A DNA stretch of 49,690 nt from Halomarina rubra (lineage in GTDB: Archaea > Halobacteriota > Halobacteria > Halobacteriales > Haloarculaceae). The position numbers and the translations under genes were made by a program. Shown one piece after another: positions 8,462 to 17,228 of the stretch; positions within the stretch are counted from its first letter, which is position 1, and each line of letters opens with the position of its first letter. The notes below the pieces were generated by a model that worked only from the letters and a program-made list of their open reading frames with translations, searched no databases and was not told the origin of the DNA. The stretch lies in assembly GCF_023699475.1 (NCBI RefSeq), contig NZ_JALXFV010000007.1:91971-141660 (forward strand). The letters are read 5' to 3'.

Positions 8462-9466
8462 TCAGGTACACCGGGCGACGACGACGACGTAGTCGCTGCG
8501 TTCGTCCTCGTCGACGACTCGCTGGAAGGCATCGAGGTTGTCCATGAAGTAGTCGTAGAGGTCGGTGTCGGCGAACCCGTCGAGTTCGAGGCTGAGGTGG
8601 TTGAGGAACTCGTAGACGTCCAGCCCGAAGTACCAGACTGCGACGCTCTCGAACCCGGCCGCTTCGAACAGTCGCTCGATGGACGCCTCGGTGAACTGGT
8701 GGACGCCGATTGGGGGAATCGAGTGTCTGAGCGCCCGGTCGGGGAACGCGCGGTGGACCCGCGAGGAGAGCGAGTCGTAGTGGCCGTCGCCGAACACGAG
8801 GTAGCCGTCGTCACCGAGCAGTCGCCGGACCTGTCGGAGTTCCGCGAGCGGGTCGGCGTTCATGATGAGGATGCCGAACAGCGAGACGACGTCGAACGAC
8901 CCCGGCGTGGCGTCCTCGGCGTACTCCCCGAGCGACTGCTGGACGAGGTCGAGGTCGAACGCCTCGCGCGCGACGCGCACGCAGTCCTCACTCGGCTCCA
9001 GGCCGACGGCGTCCCAGCCACGTTCACGGAGGTAGTCGACGGACTCGCCCATGCCACAGCCGACGTCGAGCCATCGGCCGTCGGTCCGGTCGAGATGTTC
9101 GAACGCGAAGTCGAACTTCGGTTCGGTGACGTGCTCGCGGCGATACCGCCGCTGACGGTCGTCGGTGTAGATGCCCGAGAGCTCCTCGCTGGACTCGTAG
9201 TACTCCAGCAACGCGGCCTGCGTCGGCCGCTCGGTCAGGTAGACGTGCGTACACACCGCACACTGTGCGTACTCGTAGCCGAACATCTCTCGGACGACGG
9301 TCCGGTCGGCCTCCTCACAGACGGGACACGTCTCGACGGCCACGCTGTCTTTCTGTCGGAACGTCTCGGCGCGGCGTCGGTTGGCGTCGACGCCGCCCGC
9401 GAGATCGGCGAGGTCACGCTGTTTGAACTGGGTGGGGTCGACGGGCTTGCCGTGTCGACGATGCAT
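8462..9466 (-). CDS. Class I SAM-dependent methyltransferase with N-terminal zinc-binding site
   Basis: About 334 residues. Two CxxC pairs (CPVC and CAVC, residues about 47-72) form a probable zinc ribbon. They are followed by a Rossmann methyltransferase domain with motif I WLDVGCGMG, a SLFGILIMN region and a HSIPPIGVHQFTE segment. This is the arrangement of sugar C- or O-methyltransferases of the Methyltransf_23 type. ATG 9466 is chosen over an in-frame TTG at 9478 because a TATA-like element lies 22-31 bp upstream. It probably methylates a glycan or sugar nucleotide of this locus. Confidence 0.78.
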   Translation of the reverse strand: MHRRHGKPVDPTQFKQRDLADLAGGVDANRRRAETFRQKDSVAVETCPVCEEADRTVVREMFGYEYAQCAVCTHVYLTERPTQAALLEYYESSEELSGIYTDDRQRRYRREHVTEPKFDFAFEHLDRTDGRWLDVGCGMGESVDYLRERGWDAVGLEPSEDCVRVAREAFDLDLVQQSLGEYAEDATPGSFDVVSLFGILIMNADPLAELRQVRRLLGDDGYLVFGDGHYDSLSSRVHRAFPDRALRHSIPPIGVHQFTEASIERLFEAAGFESVAVWYFGLDVYEFLNHLSLELDGFADTDLYDYFMDNLDAFQRVVDEDERSDYVVVVARCT

Positions 9467-9487
9467 GAGGCTGGCCAACGCCGCGGC

Positions 9488-9497
9488 GATATAATGT
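9488..9497 (-). promoter_or_regulatory. Candidate TATA box for the methyltransferase gene
   Basis: The minus strand reads CATTATATCG about 25 bp before ATG 9466, the normal position for a leaderless haloarchaeal promoter. It would start transcription of the minus-strand genes from the methyltransferase to the second formyltransferase. Confidence 0.45.
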
Positions 9498-9628
9498 TAG
9501 CGACCCGATTGGTCGACGGCGTGCCCACACCCGCAGCGGCCCTCGCACGTTCGGCGGGGGTTAAACGGTTTCTCCCCTGTGAGTGTATCGTTCAATTGAA
9601 ACTTACTTTGGTGTTCTCTCGGTCGCCC

Positions 9629-10615
9629 TCACATCCGGAACGACGCGCTGCCGTGTGGGAACTCGTTGCAGTCCATCCGTGGGAGTTCGAGCGGCCGCGT
9701 GACGACGTCGTGGACGTCGATCTCTCCAGAGACCGTCGTGAACGCGGCCGTGCAGTCGGCCTCCTCGAGTATCGAGCGCGTGGTCGCCGTGTACGTCTCC
9801 GGACCACCGTACGGGTAGGCGAACAGTCGCTCCTCGAGCGGCCCGACGACGCGTTCCAGACGGTCGAACGACTCCCGAACCTCCGTCCGTTGGGTCTGGG
9901 GTGAGAGCCGTGACAACACCCGGTGGGTGACGGTGTGAGCGCCGAGCACCATCCCCGCGTCTCGGAGGTCCCCAAGGTCGTCGTCCGTGAGGTAGAACGC
10001 CTCGGGGTCGAGCGGACCGACGGAGAGGCGTCGCTCGACCGCGTCGAGCACCGACGGCACGCTGTCGACGGGGAGTTCGAAGTTGACGAGTCGCTTGACG
10101 ACGGCGGCGTGGTCGGTCGCCCCCGTCTCGGTGTCGCCGTAGGTGTCGGCACTCTCGCCGGTCTCCGGCGAGAGTCCGCGTTCGACCAGCGTCTCGAGGA
10201 GTGCGTCGTGGACCTCGTCGGCCGGGACAGCGCCGAGCAGTGCGTGGGCGCGGTGGACGGCGAGGACGTCGCCGTCGAGCGGTCCCGTCGAGACGAAGAA
10301 CACGCCACTCAGGCCGCGCTCGCGGAGTTCGGGCAACACCCACTCGTGGTGGTCGACGAGGCCGTCGTCGAAGGTGAGGACGACCCCGTCGTCGGGTGGT
10401 CGGCGCTCGCCGCGGACGACCGCGAGCAGTCGGTCGCGGCCGAGGAGGTCGTACTCGCTCTCCAGGTGGTCGAGTTGGGCCCGGAAGTCCTCGCGGTCCA
10501 TTCGATAGTACCCGCCCGGTGGTCGGTCGAGGTCGGGGCGGACGTAGTGGTACATGACGGCTCGCATCGGTCTCGTCCGGAGATACTCCGCGGCCACTGC
10601 ATAAATATCAACCAT
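9629..10615 (-). CDS. Polysaccharide deacetylase family protein (NodB-like)
   Basis: A 328-residue protein with an N-terminal VMYHYV strand, the metal/catalytic motif TFDDG at 81-85, the zinc-ligand motif HTVTH near 222 and FAYPYGG, which together define carbohydrate esterase family 4. No signal peptide or membrane anchor is visible, so it probably removes an N-acetyl group from a cytoplasmic sugar nucleotide or lipid-linked sugar. A deacetylase beside two formyltransferases would allow acetyl-to-formyl exchange on an amino sugar (inference). It starts at ATG 10615 and faces the aminotransferase gene across a 140-bp shared promoter region. Confidence 0.85.
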   Translation of the reverse strand: MVDIYAVAAEYLRTRPMRAVMYHYVRPDLDRPPGGYYRMDREDFRAQLDHLESEYDLLGRDRLLAVVRGERRPPDDGVVLTFDDGLVDHHEWVLPELRERGLSGVFFVSTGPLDGDVLAVHRAHALLGAVPADEVHDALLETLVERGLSPETGESADTYGDTETGATDHAAVVKRLVNFELPVDSVPSVLDAVERRLSVGPLDPEAFYLTDDDLGDLRDAGMVLGAHTVTHRVLSRLSPQTQRTEVRESFDRLERVVGPLEERLFAYPYGGPETYTATTRSILEEADCTAAFTTVSGEIDVHDVVTRPLELPRMDCNEFPHGSASFRM

Positions 10616-10755
10616 TTAACCGCTCTGCAACCGACGGGAAGGTTCGAAACTGAAGGTATATTCGTTCCTTTCAACGTCACTGAAATATTACGAATAAATG
10701 TCATACGCCCATAACTAAGCCGCCGATAGCCAACTACCTGGTTACGTGATATCGG
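10616..10755. promoter_or_regulatory. Divergent promoter region, deacetylase / aminotransferase
   Basis: This AT-rich spacer separates the minus-strand deacetylase from the plus-strand aminotransferase. On the minus strand a GAATATAC element lies about 40 bp from the deacetylase ATG. On the plus strand ATATTACGAATAAAT lies 55-70 bp from the aminotransferase ATG. Either could be a TATA box; no operator repeat was identified. Confidence 0.4.
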
Positions 10756-11901
10756 ATGGACGAGAAAATACCACTGTTCAGGATTGACGCCGACGACCGT
10801 GACGTCGAGTACGCGACGGAGTCGATTCGACGGGGCAGTCACTGGGCGAACGGTCCGTTCGTCGAGGAGTTCGAGAAACGAATCGCCGACTATCTCGGTG
10901 TCGAGCACGCCGTCGTGGTGAACTCGGGAACGAGCGCGCTCGTCACGGCGTTGACCGCACACGACGTCGGGCCGGGCGACGAGGTGATCGTCCCGTCGTT
11001 CACGTTCATCGCGACGGCGAACGCGGTCCGCCTCGTCGGCGCTGAACCCGTGTTCGCCGACATCGAACCCGAGACGTTCGGCTTGGACCCCGATTCGGTC
11101 CGTGACTCCATCTCACCGGACACCGCCGCCATCCTTCCCGTCCACCCGTACGGTGGGGCGTGTCGAATCGAGGAACTCGTCGCCGTCGCCGCCGAACACG
11201 ACCTCCTGCTCGTGGAAGACGCGGCGGAGGTGCTCGGTGCGGACTCCAACGGGAAACCACTGGGGACGTTCGGTCACTCGGGGGTCCTCAGCTTCTGCCA
11301 GAACAAGATCGCCACCACGGGCGAGGGTGGAGCGGTCGTGACGAACGACGACGAGGTCGCCGACCGGGCGCGACTGTACCGCTCGCACGGGCGAGCCTCG
11401 AAACGGTACTTCGACTCCGCACGGACGGGTCGGTACGTCCAGTTGGGCCACAACCTACGAATGGCCGACGTCGTCGCGGCCATCGGCTGTGCCCAGATGG
11501 AGCGCGTCGAGGACCTCGTCGAACGCCGGCGGGCGGCGGCCGCCCGTCTGAACGCGGGGTTCGCCGACGTCGAAGGTGTCCGTCCCCACGAGTCGCCGAC
11601 GGGGCGACACGTCTATCAGCTGTACACTGTGGAACTGGAACGCGGGGTCGACCGCGAAGCCGTCATCTCCAGGCTGGCCGACCACGGAATCGCCTCGAAG
11701 GTGTACTGGGACCCCGCGGTCCACCGGACGGAGTTCTACCTGCGGGACCACGACGACCTGCGGACCCCGCTGCCCATGACGGAGGACGTCGCGGGGCGGG
11801 TGCTCACACTGCCGATGTTCCCGGGGTTGAGCGAGACCGAGACCGACCGCATCGTCACGACCGTCGCCGATGCCGTCTCGGAACACCTGAGGGTGGCCTA
11901 A
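10756..11901 (+). CDS. DegT/DnrJ/EryC1-family PLP sugar aminotransferase
   Basis: A 381-residue aspartate-aminotransferase-fold enzyme. NSGTSAL (56-62), the aromatic F-T-F-I segment, VEDAAE (153-158) and the PLP lysine K184 in FCQNKIATTGEGG are all present, as is the YR-HGRASK loop. These enzymes transaminate a 4-keto sugar nucleotide or related keto sugar, matching the LegC/PseC step or the perosamine-type step. It lies 1 bp upstream of the CBS-epimerase fusion gene and is probably co-transcribed with it. The donor is expected to be glutamate; the sugar is unknown. Confidence 0.88.
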   Translation: MDEKIPLFRIDADDRDVEYATESIRRGSHWANGPFVEEFEKRIADYLGVEHAVVVNSGTSALVTALTAHDVGPGDEVIVPSFTFIATANAVRLVGAEPVFADIEPETFGLDPDSVRDSISPDTAAILPVHPYGGACRIEELVAVAAEHDLLLVEDAAEVLGADSNGKPLGTFGHSGVLSFCQNKIATTGEGGAVVTNDDEVADRARLYRSHGRASKRYFDSARTGRYVQLGHNLRMADVVAAIGCAQMERVEDLVERRRAAAARLNAGFADVEGVRPHESPTGRHVYQLYTVELERGVDREAVISRLADHGIASKVYWDPAVHRTEFYLRDHDDLRTPLPMTEDVAGRVLTLPMFPGLSETETDRIVTTVADAVSEHLRVA

Positions 11902-11902
11902 G

Positions 11903-13318
11903 ATGGGTGAGACATCACAGACCGACGCACTCGTCGACCGCTCGACGACGCTCGAAGAGGCGATGCTCGCCATCGACCAGTCCGGCCTCGGCCTCGTCGT
12001 GGTCGTCGACGACGACCGCCGACTCGTCGGGACGGCCACCGATGGCGACATCCGACGTGGTATCCTCGACGGAGTGAGTCTCGATGCACCCATTGAGGAC
12101 GTGATGAACGAGGACCCGGTCGTCGTCCGCGAGTCGTGGGGACACAGCGACGTCACCGACGAGTATTCCCCTGCACGACTCCAGCGAGCGAGTCCAGAAC
12201 ACGGTAATCTCGTTGTTCCCATCGTCGACGAAGACTCCGCGGTCACTGGTGTCCGATTCCTCACTCGGAACGGTGACATCATCGGGGCGAACTCTCGCTT
12301 GAACGGGGCCGTCAAAACGGTCCTCGTCGTTGGCGGCGCGGGGTACATTGGGTCGGTACTCTGTGGGCAACTCCTCGACAGAGACTACACTGTCCGTGTC
12401 CTCGACCCGCTGTTGTTCGGCGACCACGGTATATCACAGTATTACGAGAACGACCGTTTCACGCTCATCGAGGGCGATATGCGTTCAATCGAAACTGTGA
12501 TGGAGGCTATCGAAGGTGTCGACGCTGTCGTCCACCTCGGTGGGCTGGTCGGTGACCCTGCGTCGAGTCTCGACCCGTCGCGGACGCTCGCGCTCAACCT
12601 CCATTCGGTGAAGCTCGTCGCTAACATCTGTAAGTACCACCAGATCAACCGCTTCCTGTTCGCTTCGACGTGTAGCGTCTACGGGAAGGGCGAGATCGGT
12701 GACCTCCTTACCGAGGAAGACGACCTCAACCCCGTCAGTCTCTACGCGCGTACGAAGATCGAGTCAGAACGGGAGCTCCTCGCAATGAACGGTAACTTCG
12801 CGCCGACCATCCTCCGGATGGCGACGGTGTACGGTCTCTCACCACGGATGCGCTTTGACCTCGTCGTCAATGTCCTGAACGCGAAAGCCCACACCGAAGG
12901 TGTCGTTCCCATTTTCGGTGGCGACCAGTTCCGGCCGAACGTTCACGTCGCCGACGCCGCGCGTGCGTACGTTCACTGTCTTGAAGCACCCATCGAAGAC
13001 GTGGACCACGAGGTGTTTAACGTCGGGTCAAACGCCCAGAACTATCGTATTGAGGAGATTGGTCGTATCGTCGCCGACCACGTACCGGGTGCAACGCTTG
13101 ATCTCCAAGCCGACAAAGAAGACGACCGGAGCTATCGCGTTGACTTCTCGAAAATAGAGCGAACACTGGGCTACCAGACGACCCACTCCATCGAAAGCGC
13201 CTGTGACGAGCTCGGCGAAGCGTTCGACCGTGGGGAGTTCCACGACTACACCGATAAGGTCTACAGCAACTACAAGACCGCTATCGAGGACTCGGACATC
13301 GAAGCATACGCCGACTGA
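11903..13318 (+). CDS. Fusion of a CBS-domain pair with an NAD-dependent epimerase/dehydratase
   Basis: A 471-residue protein in two unrelated parts. Residues about 8-128 form a CBS pair (TTLEEAMLAID, TATDGDIRRG, VMNEDPVVV, LVVPIVDED) of the type found at the N-terminus of the sugar-1-phosphate nucleotidyltransferase in legionaminic clusters (PtmE/LegX). From residue 138 on, instead of a nucleotidyltransferase, there is a complete extended SDR: GGAGYIG (144-150), ASTCSVYG, catalytic Y281 and K285 in YARTK, and VYGLSPRMR. Base composition falls from the very GC-rich left module to the less GC-rich middle inside or just after the CBS part. This looks like recombination that replaced the downstream cluster. 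The epimerase probably acts on an NDP-sugar; whether the CBS part still binds a nucleotide is unknown. Confidence 0.82.
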   Translation: MGETSQTDALVDRSTTLEEAMLAIDQSGLGLVVVVDDDRRLVGTATDGDIRRGILDGVSLDAPIEDVMNEDPVVVRESWGHSDVTDEYSPARLQRASPEHGNLVVPIVDEDSAVTGVRFLTRNGDIIGANSRLNGAVKTVLVVGGAGYIGSVLCGQLLDRDYTVRVLDPLLFGDHGISQYYENDRFTLIEGDMRSIETVMEAIEGVDAVVHLGGLVGDPASSLDPSRTLALNLHSVKLVANICKYHQINRFLFASTCSVYGKGEIGDLLTEEDDLNPVSLYARTKIESERELLAMNGNFAPTILRMATVYGLSPRMRFDLVVNVLNAKAHTEGVVPIFGGDQFRPNVHVADAARAYVHCLEAPIEDVDHEVFNVGSNAQNYRIEEIGRIVADHVPGATLDLQADKEDDRSYRVDFSKIERTLGYQTTHSIESACDELGEAFDRGEFHDYTDKVYSNYKTAIEDSDIEAYAD

Positions 13319-14170
13319 ATTCCCCGGCTCCGAGGAGTGTTCGAGGTACTGAAGCTCGAATTGTCCATATAGCTGTCGTGTGGCCGACCACGTCTCCTCA
13401 AGCGGGCATCGTTCTGCGTCACCACTTGAAGTACGACCAATAATCCCGACTTCGTCGGACTGTGACGCTATTTTCTGCGGAGTATCGTATCACCCCAACT
13501 GGTTCGTTTCCTCGACCCTATCCCACATTCAATGGCGTGGACATCCGCGTTCCCTGATGACTCGTGCGCTGTGTCGTCACTGTCCACGGATCATGCACTG
13601 TAGAAACGGGCCCACAGGGGACCGTCGCCTCCTCGTCTAGAGGTTCCTATTTTGTGGGGAAATCAAACCGATGGTCGTGGGCGTGAACATTTCCTGAAAC
13701 CTACCTGAGCAACGGATATCTGCATGGACTGACACGGAACTGCAGCTACCGTGAAAAGTAGTCCTACCGCGCTGATTACACCTCCGACGAGTTGTTCAAT
13801 CCGAATCTATCGCTTGTCTAAAATCGTTGCATCAGTTTTCGTCGACTGATAAATTTGGGGACAGATTCTCGAAGAAACTGTACAGGCCACAGCGAGCGAA
13901 CCGATAGTATTTCCTATATGACAATAGTTCGGCATCGAACGAACCTCAACAATTGAATGTTTCCTGCCAATTCGAAAACGTGACTCTCAGTACACTGAGG
14001 GCTTCGTTACCCGTAAGTAGTCGATACTTATGTCACTTGGAGCTCAGGATTGGGACGCACATGAGTGGAGGACTATTCGGTAGTTTGATGGGGGATGTAG
14101 TGTATAATAAACGAAAATTATCTTGTGCCTGTATCGAACACGGTGGTACTAGCTCTTGTGGTGGTCTGTG
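13319..14170. other. Gene-poor stretch of about 850 bp
   Basis: Only short frames occur here and none resembles a known family or has convincing haloarchaeal codon use. The composition is clearly less GC-rich than the left module. The right end (about 14030-14170) must contain the promoter of the winged-helix gene; an AT-rich stretch at 14101-14120 is a possible TATA element. The rest may be decayed coding DNA left by the recombination near 12.3 kb, but no transposase remnant or terminal repeat could be recognised. Confidence 0.5.
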
Positions 14171-14851
14171 ATGAGTCATGAGTCTGACCTTTCGGGGGGC
14201 TCTGAACCGGGTACCGAGTCCTCCGTTCTCAAGCGAGTAGGGGGCACACTCTCGATAAGCTCACGGAACACGTATCCGAAGCGAGAGACGGAGCGAGAGG
14301 CACCCTCCGGCTCGGAACTATTCTCGGTCATCAAAAACAGTCGCCGTCGATACGTCCTCACGTTCTTACTCACGGAGAACCGGCGAGTCTCACTCGCCGA
14401 ACTCGCCGTCCACATCGCAGCAAAAGAAAACGAAATCTCCATCGGAGCCGTCACGTCGACGCAGCGAAAGCGGGTCTACGTCTCACTCTACCAATCACAC
14501 CTTCCGATGCTCCACGAAGCAGGGGCCGTCGAGTACAACGACGCTCGGAAGTATGCCCACCCTGTCGAGAACATCGAGGTGTTCCGACCATACCTGCTGC
14601 CCGAGTCGACCGGTTACCGATGGAGTCTGTGGTACTTCACGACCGGGCTGATCGGAGTGACTATTGGGTTGACATCGATTCTCGGTGGCGGTCAGTTCCC
14701 ATTGATCGAGAACGCACTGCTGATCGCGCTGTCGCTCCTCTTCGTCGCTATCGCGTCGTTACACACGTACTCAACGCTCAGCGGTGGTCAGGCGGGCGAT
14801 TCGACTCGACGAAACTACAATACCGTTCGATTGCACGAACACCTAGAGTGA
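14171..14851 (+). CDS. Membrane-anchored winged-helix protein (DUF7344-type)
   Basis: 226 residues. After a polar N-terminus, residues about 48-145 form a winged-helix domain (ELFSVIKNSRRRYVLTFLL, then RKRVYVSLYQSHLPMLHEAG), typical of haloarchaeal DUF7344 proteins. Two hydrophobic helices follow (about 152-172 and 178-200), so the DNA-binding domain is probably tethered to the membrane. ATG 14171 is chosen over upstream TTG/GTG codons. It converges with the nucleotide sugar dehydrogenase gene. A paralogue lies at 19.2 kb on the other side of the four-gene sugar operon. Regulation of surface-glycan genes is a reasonable inference, not shown. Confidence 0.75.
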   Translation: MSHESDLSGGSEPGTESSVLKRVGGTLSISSRNTYPKRETEREAPSGSELFSVIKNSRRRYVLTFLLTENRRVSLAELAVHIAAKENEISIGAVTSTQRKRVYVSLYQSHLPMLHEAGAVEYNDARKYAHPVENIEVFRPYLLPESTGYRWSLWYFTTGLIGVTIGLTSILGGGQFPLIENALLIALSLLFVAIASLHTYSTLSGGQAGDSTRRNYNTVRLHEHLE

Positions 14852-14889
14852 GCAGTCAGTGTCTCATACGGCGCTGACGAGGAGAATTA

Positions 14890-16248
14890 CTATTTCGAAC
14901 CGCGCCCGACCACATAGACATCGTGCTTCGCCGAGCTATCGGGAAGTGCGTCACGACCATCGATACACACCAGTGAGTCGTAGCTAGTCCAATCGATGGT
15001 CGCGAACTCGTCGTGGTTCGTGACCAACACTGCTCCGTCAAGGTCGTCGACCGGTACCTCTTCGAGGGCTGTCAACGGGAACGGAGCGGTCGCTTTGTCA
15101 AGTATCGGGTCAACGACGAATACCCGAGCACCGAGATGCTGGAGCGTTTCCACGAGTGGGATTGCTGGTGACGCTCGCACTTCTGCGACCCCTGGGCGAT
15201 ACGTCAGCCCGAGCACTACGACGGTCGCGTCCTCGATAGCTGTCTCGTGGGCCGCGAGTCGTTCGACGAGCTTCGAGACGAGGAACTGTGGCATCGAGTC
15301 GTTCGTTTCACGCGCGGTTTGACACAGTGGCATCGACGTCTTGACCCGGTCGAACACGAAGTATGGATAATACGGAATGCAGTGACCGCCGACACCAGCA
15401 CCAGGTAGGTGGATGTCACAGAACGGCTGTGTGTTCGCGACCATGATCGCTTCGACGACATCGATTTCGAGATCGTCTCTGATTTGTGCGAGTTCGTTCG
15501 CGAGCGCGATGTTGACGTCACGATAGAGCCCTTCGAACACTTTGACGGACTCCGCAGTGGTCGCGTCGCTGACCGTGATGACGTCATTGTTGCTGAGTTC
15601 GTCGTAGATGAGTCGAGCAACCCGTGTACTCTCGTCGTCAACGCCACCGACGACCTTTGGGTACGCACCACGAATGTCCTCCAGTGCTCGACCGCTCGAC
15701 GTCCGCTCGGGGCAGAACGCGACGCCGAACTGATCGGGGGAGAGGCCACTGACCCGCTCGAGTAGTGGCTTGACAAATCCTCCACAGGTCCCTGGGGGGA
15801 CAGTGGATTCGATGATGACCTGATCACCCGGTGAGAGTCCCGCCCCGATACTCTCAACTGCTGCTTCGAGGGCAGTGAGGTCTGGGTGCTTGTCCCTCGT
15901 CAGTGTCGTCGGGACGATGACGACGTGGACTGCCGCAGTTGCTGCGGCAACCGTCGGAGTGTCGACAGCCTCCAGACTCCCTTCGGCTGTCAGTGAGGCG
16001 ATGAGATCATCGAGTCCTGGCTCACCCGTGACTGGAGAGACCCCGGCGTTGATTCGGTCGACGACGCTCGAATCGATATCGACACCAGTCACGTTGCCGG
16101 TCAGTTCAGCGTAAACCGCCGCGAGGGGAAGGCCCATCTTTCCGAGTCCATAAACTGCGACTGGGACTCGTCCGGACGTCAGAGCGATTCGTTGTTCCTC
16201 TTGATCCGAGTCGATACCGTACAGTCTGATGTATTCTTCAGAAATCAT
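14890..16248 (-). CDS. Nucleotide sugar dehydrogenase (WbpA/WecC/UDP-HexNAc 6-dehydrogenase type)
   Basis: A 452-residue enzyme with Rossmann motif YGLGKMGLP (33-41), the EST-PPGT loop, lysine K236 in AESVKVFEG, and the catalytic cysteine C290 in GAGVGGHCIPYYPYF. It oxidises C6 of a UDP-N-acetylhexosamine to the uronic acid with two NAD+. Its neighbours (an oxidoreductase, an aminotransferase and a hexapeptide acetyltransferase) reproduce the WbpA-B-E-D set, so the likely substrate is UDP-GlcNAc. It is the last gene of the operon; its ATG overlaps the preceding stop by 4 bp. A UDP-ManNAc 6-dehydrogenase cannot be excluded on sequence alone. Confidence 0.9.
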   Translation of the reverse strand: MISEEYIRLYGIDSDQEEQRIALTSGRVPVAVYGLGKMGLPLAAVYAELTGNVTGVDIDSSVVDRINAGVSPVTGEPGLDDLIASLTAEGSLEAVDTPTVAAATAAVHVVIVPTTLTRDKHPDLTALEAAVESIGAGLSPGDQVIIESTVPPGTCGGFVKPLLERVSGLSPDQFGVAFCPERTSSGRALEDIRGAYPKVVGGVDDESTRVARLIYDELSNNDVITVSDATTAESVKVFEGLYRDVNIALANELAQIRDDLEIDVVEAIMVANTQPFCDIHLPGAGVGGHCIPYYPYFVFDRVKTSMPLCQTARETNDSMPQFLVSKLVERLAAHETAIEDATVVVLGLTYRPGVAEVRASPAIPLVETLQHLGARVFVVDPILDKATAPFPLTALEEVPVDDLDGAVLVTNHDEFATIDWTSYDSLVCIDGRDALPDSSAKHDVYVVGRGSK

Positions 16249-17228
16249 TGTAGCAACGGTTTGTACTGCTCGTTCGAGTGCGCAGCCGACTCAATGTGCT
16301 GTGCAATCTCGACCGCCCGTAGTCCATCCCGACCACTCACCACCGGTGGTGTTCCGTCGGTAATGCTACCGACGAACGAATTGAGCTCTTCGAGAAGCGG
16401 GTTCGTCTGTGTGACACGTGGGTGCTCAATGACGCCGTCACACTCGTACAACTGGTGACCGTTGAGACTTGTCGCCAACGACGGCGCCGCTTTGTGGAAT
16501 TCGACCGTCTGGTTGAGACAGTCGGCGATGACGCATCCGGACTTCGTTACGACCTCTATCTTCCTGACCTCTCGTTGCGTGATACGGCTGGCCGTCATGT
16601 CGACGACGACCCCATCACCAAAGCGCATCGCGGCAGTCGCGTGTTCGCCGCCGATCGACGAGACACTCGTCAACTCTTCCAGTGGTTCGTCGAGTATCGA
16701 CAGGACGATGTCAATATCGTGAATCATCAGGTCGAGTGCGACACTATCAGAGAGTTCTCTGTCCACCGCTGGACCGACTCGGCGCGTGCTCAGCGCGACG
16801 ATATCCAGGTGAGATACGATATCGACGAGGGTTTGCACTGCCGCGTTGAACCGTTCAACGTGCCCAACCTGTAAGACGAGTCCCTCTTCCTCACTTCGTT
16901 CGATGAGCGCTCGTCCACGAGCCGTATTGGAAACGAACGGTTTCTCTACCAGCACGTGAACGCCTGCGTTGAGACTGTCTTCGATGATATCGCCGTGATA
17001 CTCTGTCGGGACGGCGATAGAAACTGCATCCACCTCTGACAGTAACTCGGCGGTCGGCATCGATTCCGTGTCGAACTCCGAAGCCGTCTCTACCGCCCGT
17101 CTTTGGTCTCGGTCCGATACCCCGACGAGGTCGACGCCACGAAGCTGTTTGTACAACTTTGCGTGATTCCACCCCATATAGCCGACGCCGATGACGCCCA
17201 CTCGTATGTTATTACTCATTGTTATCAC
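16245..17228 (-). CDS. Gfo/Idh/MocA oxidoreductase, probable UDP-GlcNAcA 3-dehydrogenase (WbpB/WlbA-like)
   Basis: A 327-residue protein with N-terminal GVIGVGYMGWNH, VLVEKPF near 95 and the substrate-domain segment DLMIHDIDI, as in the WbpB/WlbA group. It would oxidise C3 of UDP-GlcNAcA to the 3-keto sugar for transamination by the next enzyme. The GTG at 17228 overlaps the aminotransferase stop in GTGA; ATG 17219 is an alternative start. The role is assigned by family and by its fixed place in the four-gene operon. Confidence 0.85.
   Translation of the reverse strand: MITMSNNIRVGVIGVGYMGWNHAKLYKQLRGVDLVGVSDRDQRRAVETASEFDTESMPTAELLSEVDAVSIAVPTEYHGDIIEDSLNAGVHVLVEKPFVSNTARGRALIERSEEEGLVLQVGHVERFNAAVQTLVDIVSHLDIVALSTRRVGPAVDRELSDSVALDLMIHDIDIVLSILDEPLEELTSVSSIGGEHATAAMRFGDGVVVDMTASRITQREVRKIEVVTKSGCVIADCLNQTVEFHKAAPSLATSLNGHQLYECDGVIEHPRVTQTNPLLEELNSFVGSITDGTPPVVSGRDGLRAVEIAQHIESAAHSNEQYKPLLQ

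Noticed and set aside
7682-9904. A 740-residue open frame on the plus strand
   Set aside because: It runs antisense to the SDR, methyltransferase and deacetylase genes, is built from repeated Val/Arg/Asp-rich codons typical of high-GC shadow frames, and matches no family.
13380-14171. Two short plus-strand frames (13380-13640 and 13953-14171)
   Set aside because: Composition unlike real haloarchaeal proteins, no start signals, no family match.
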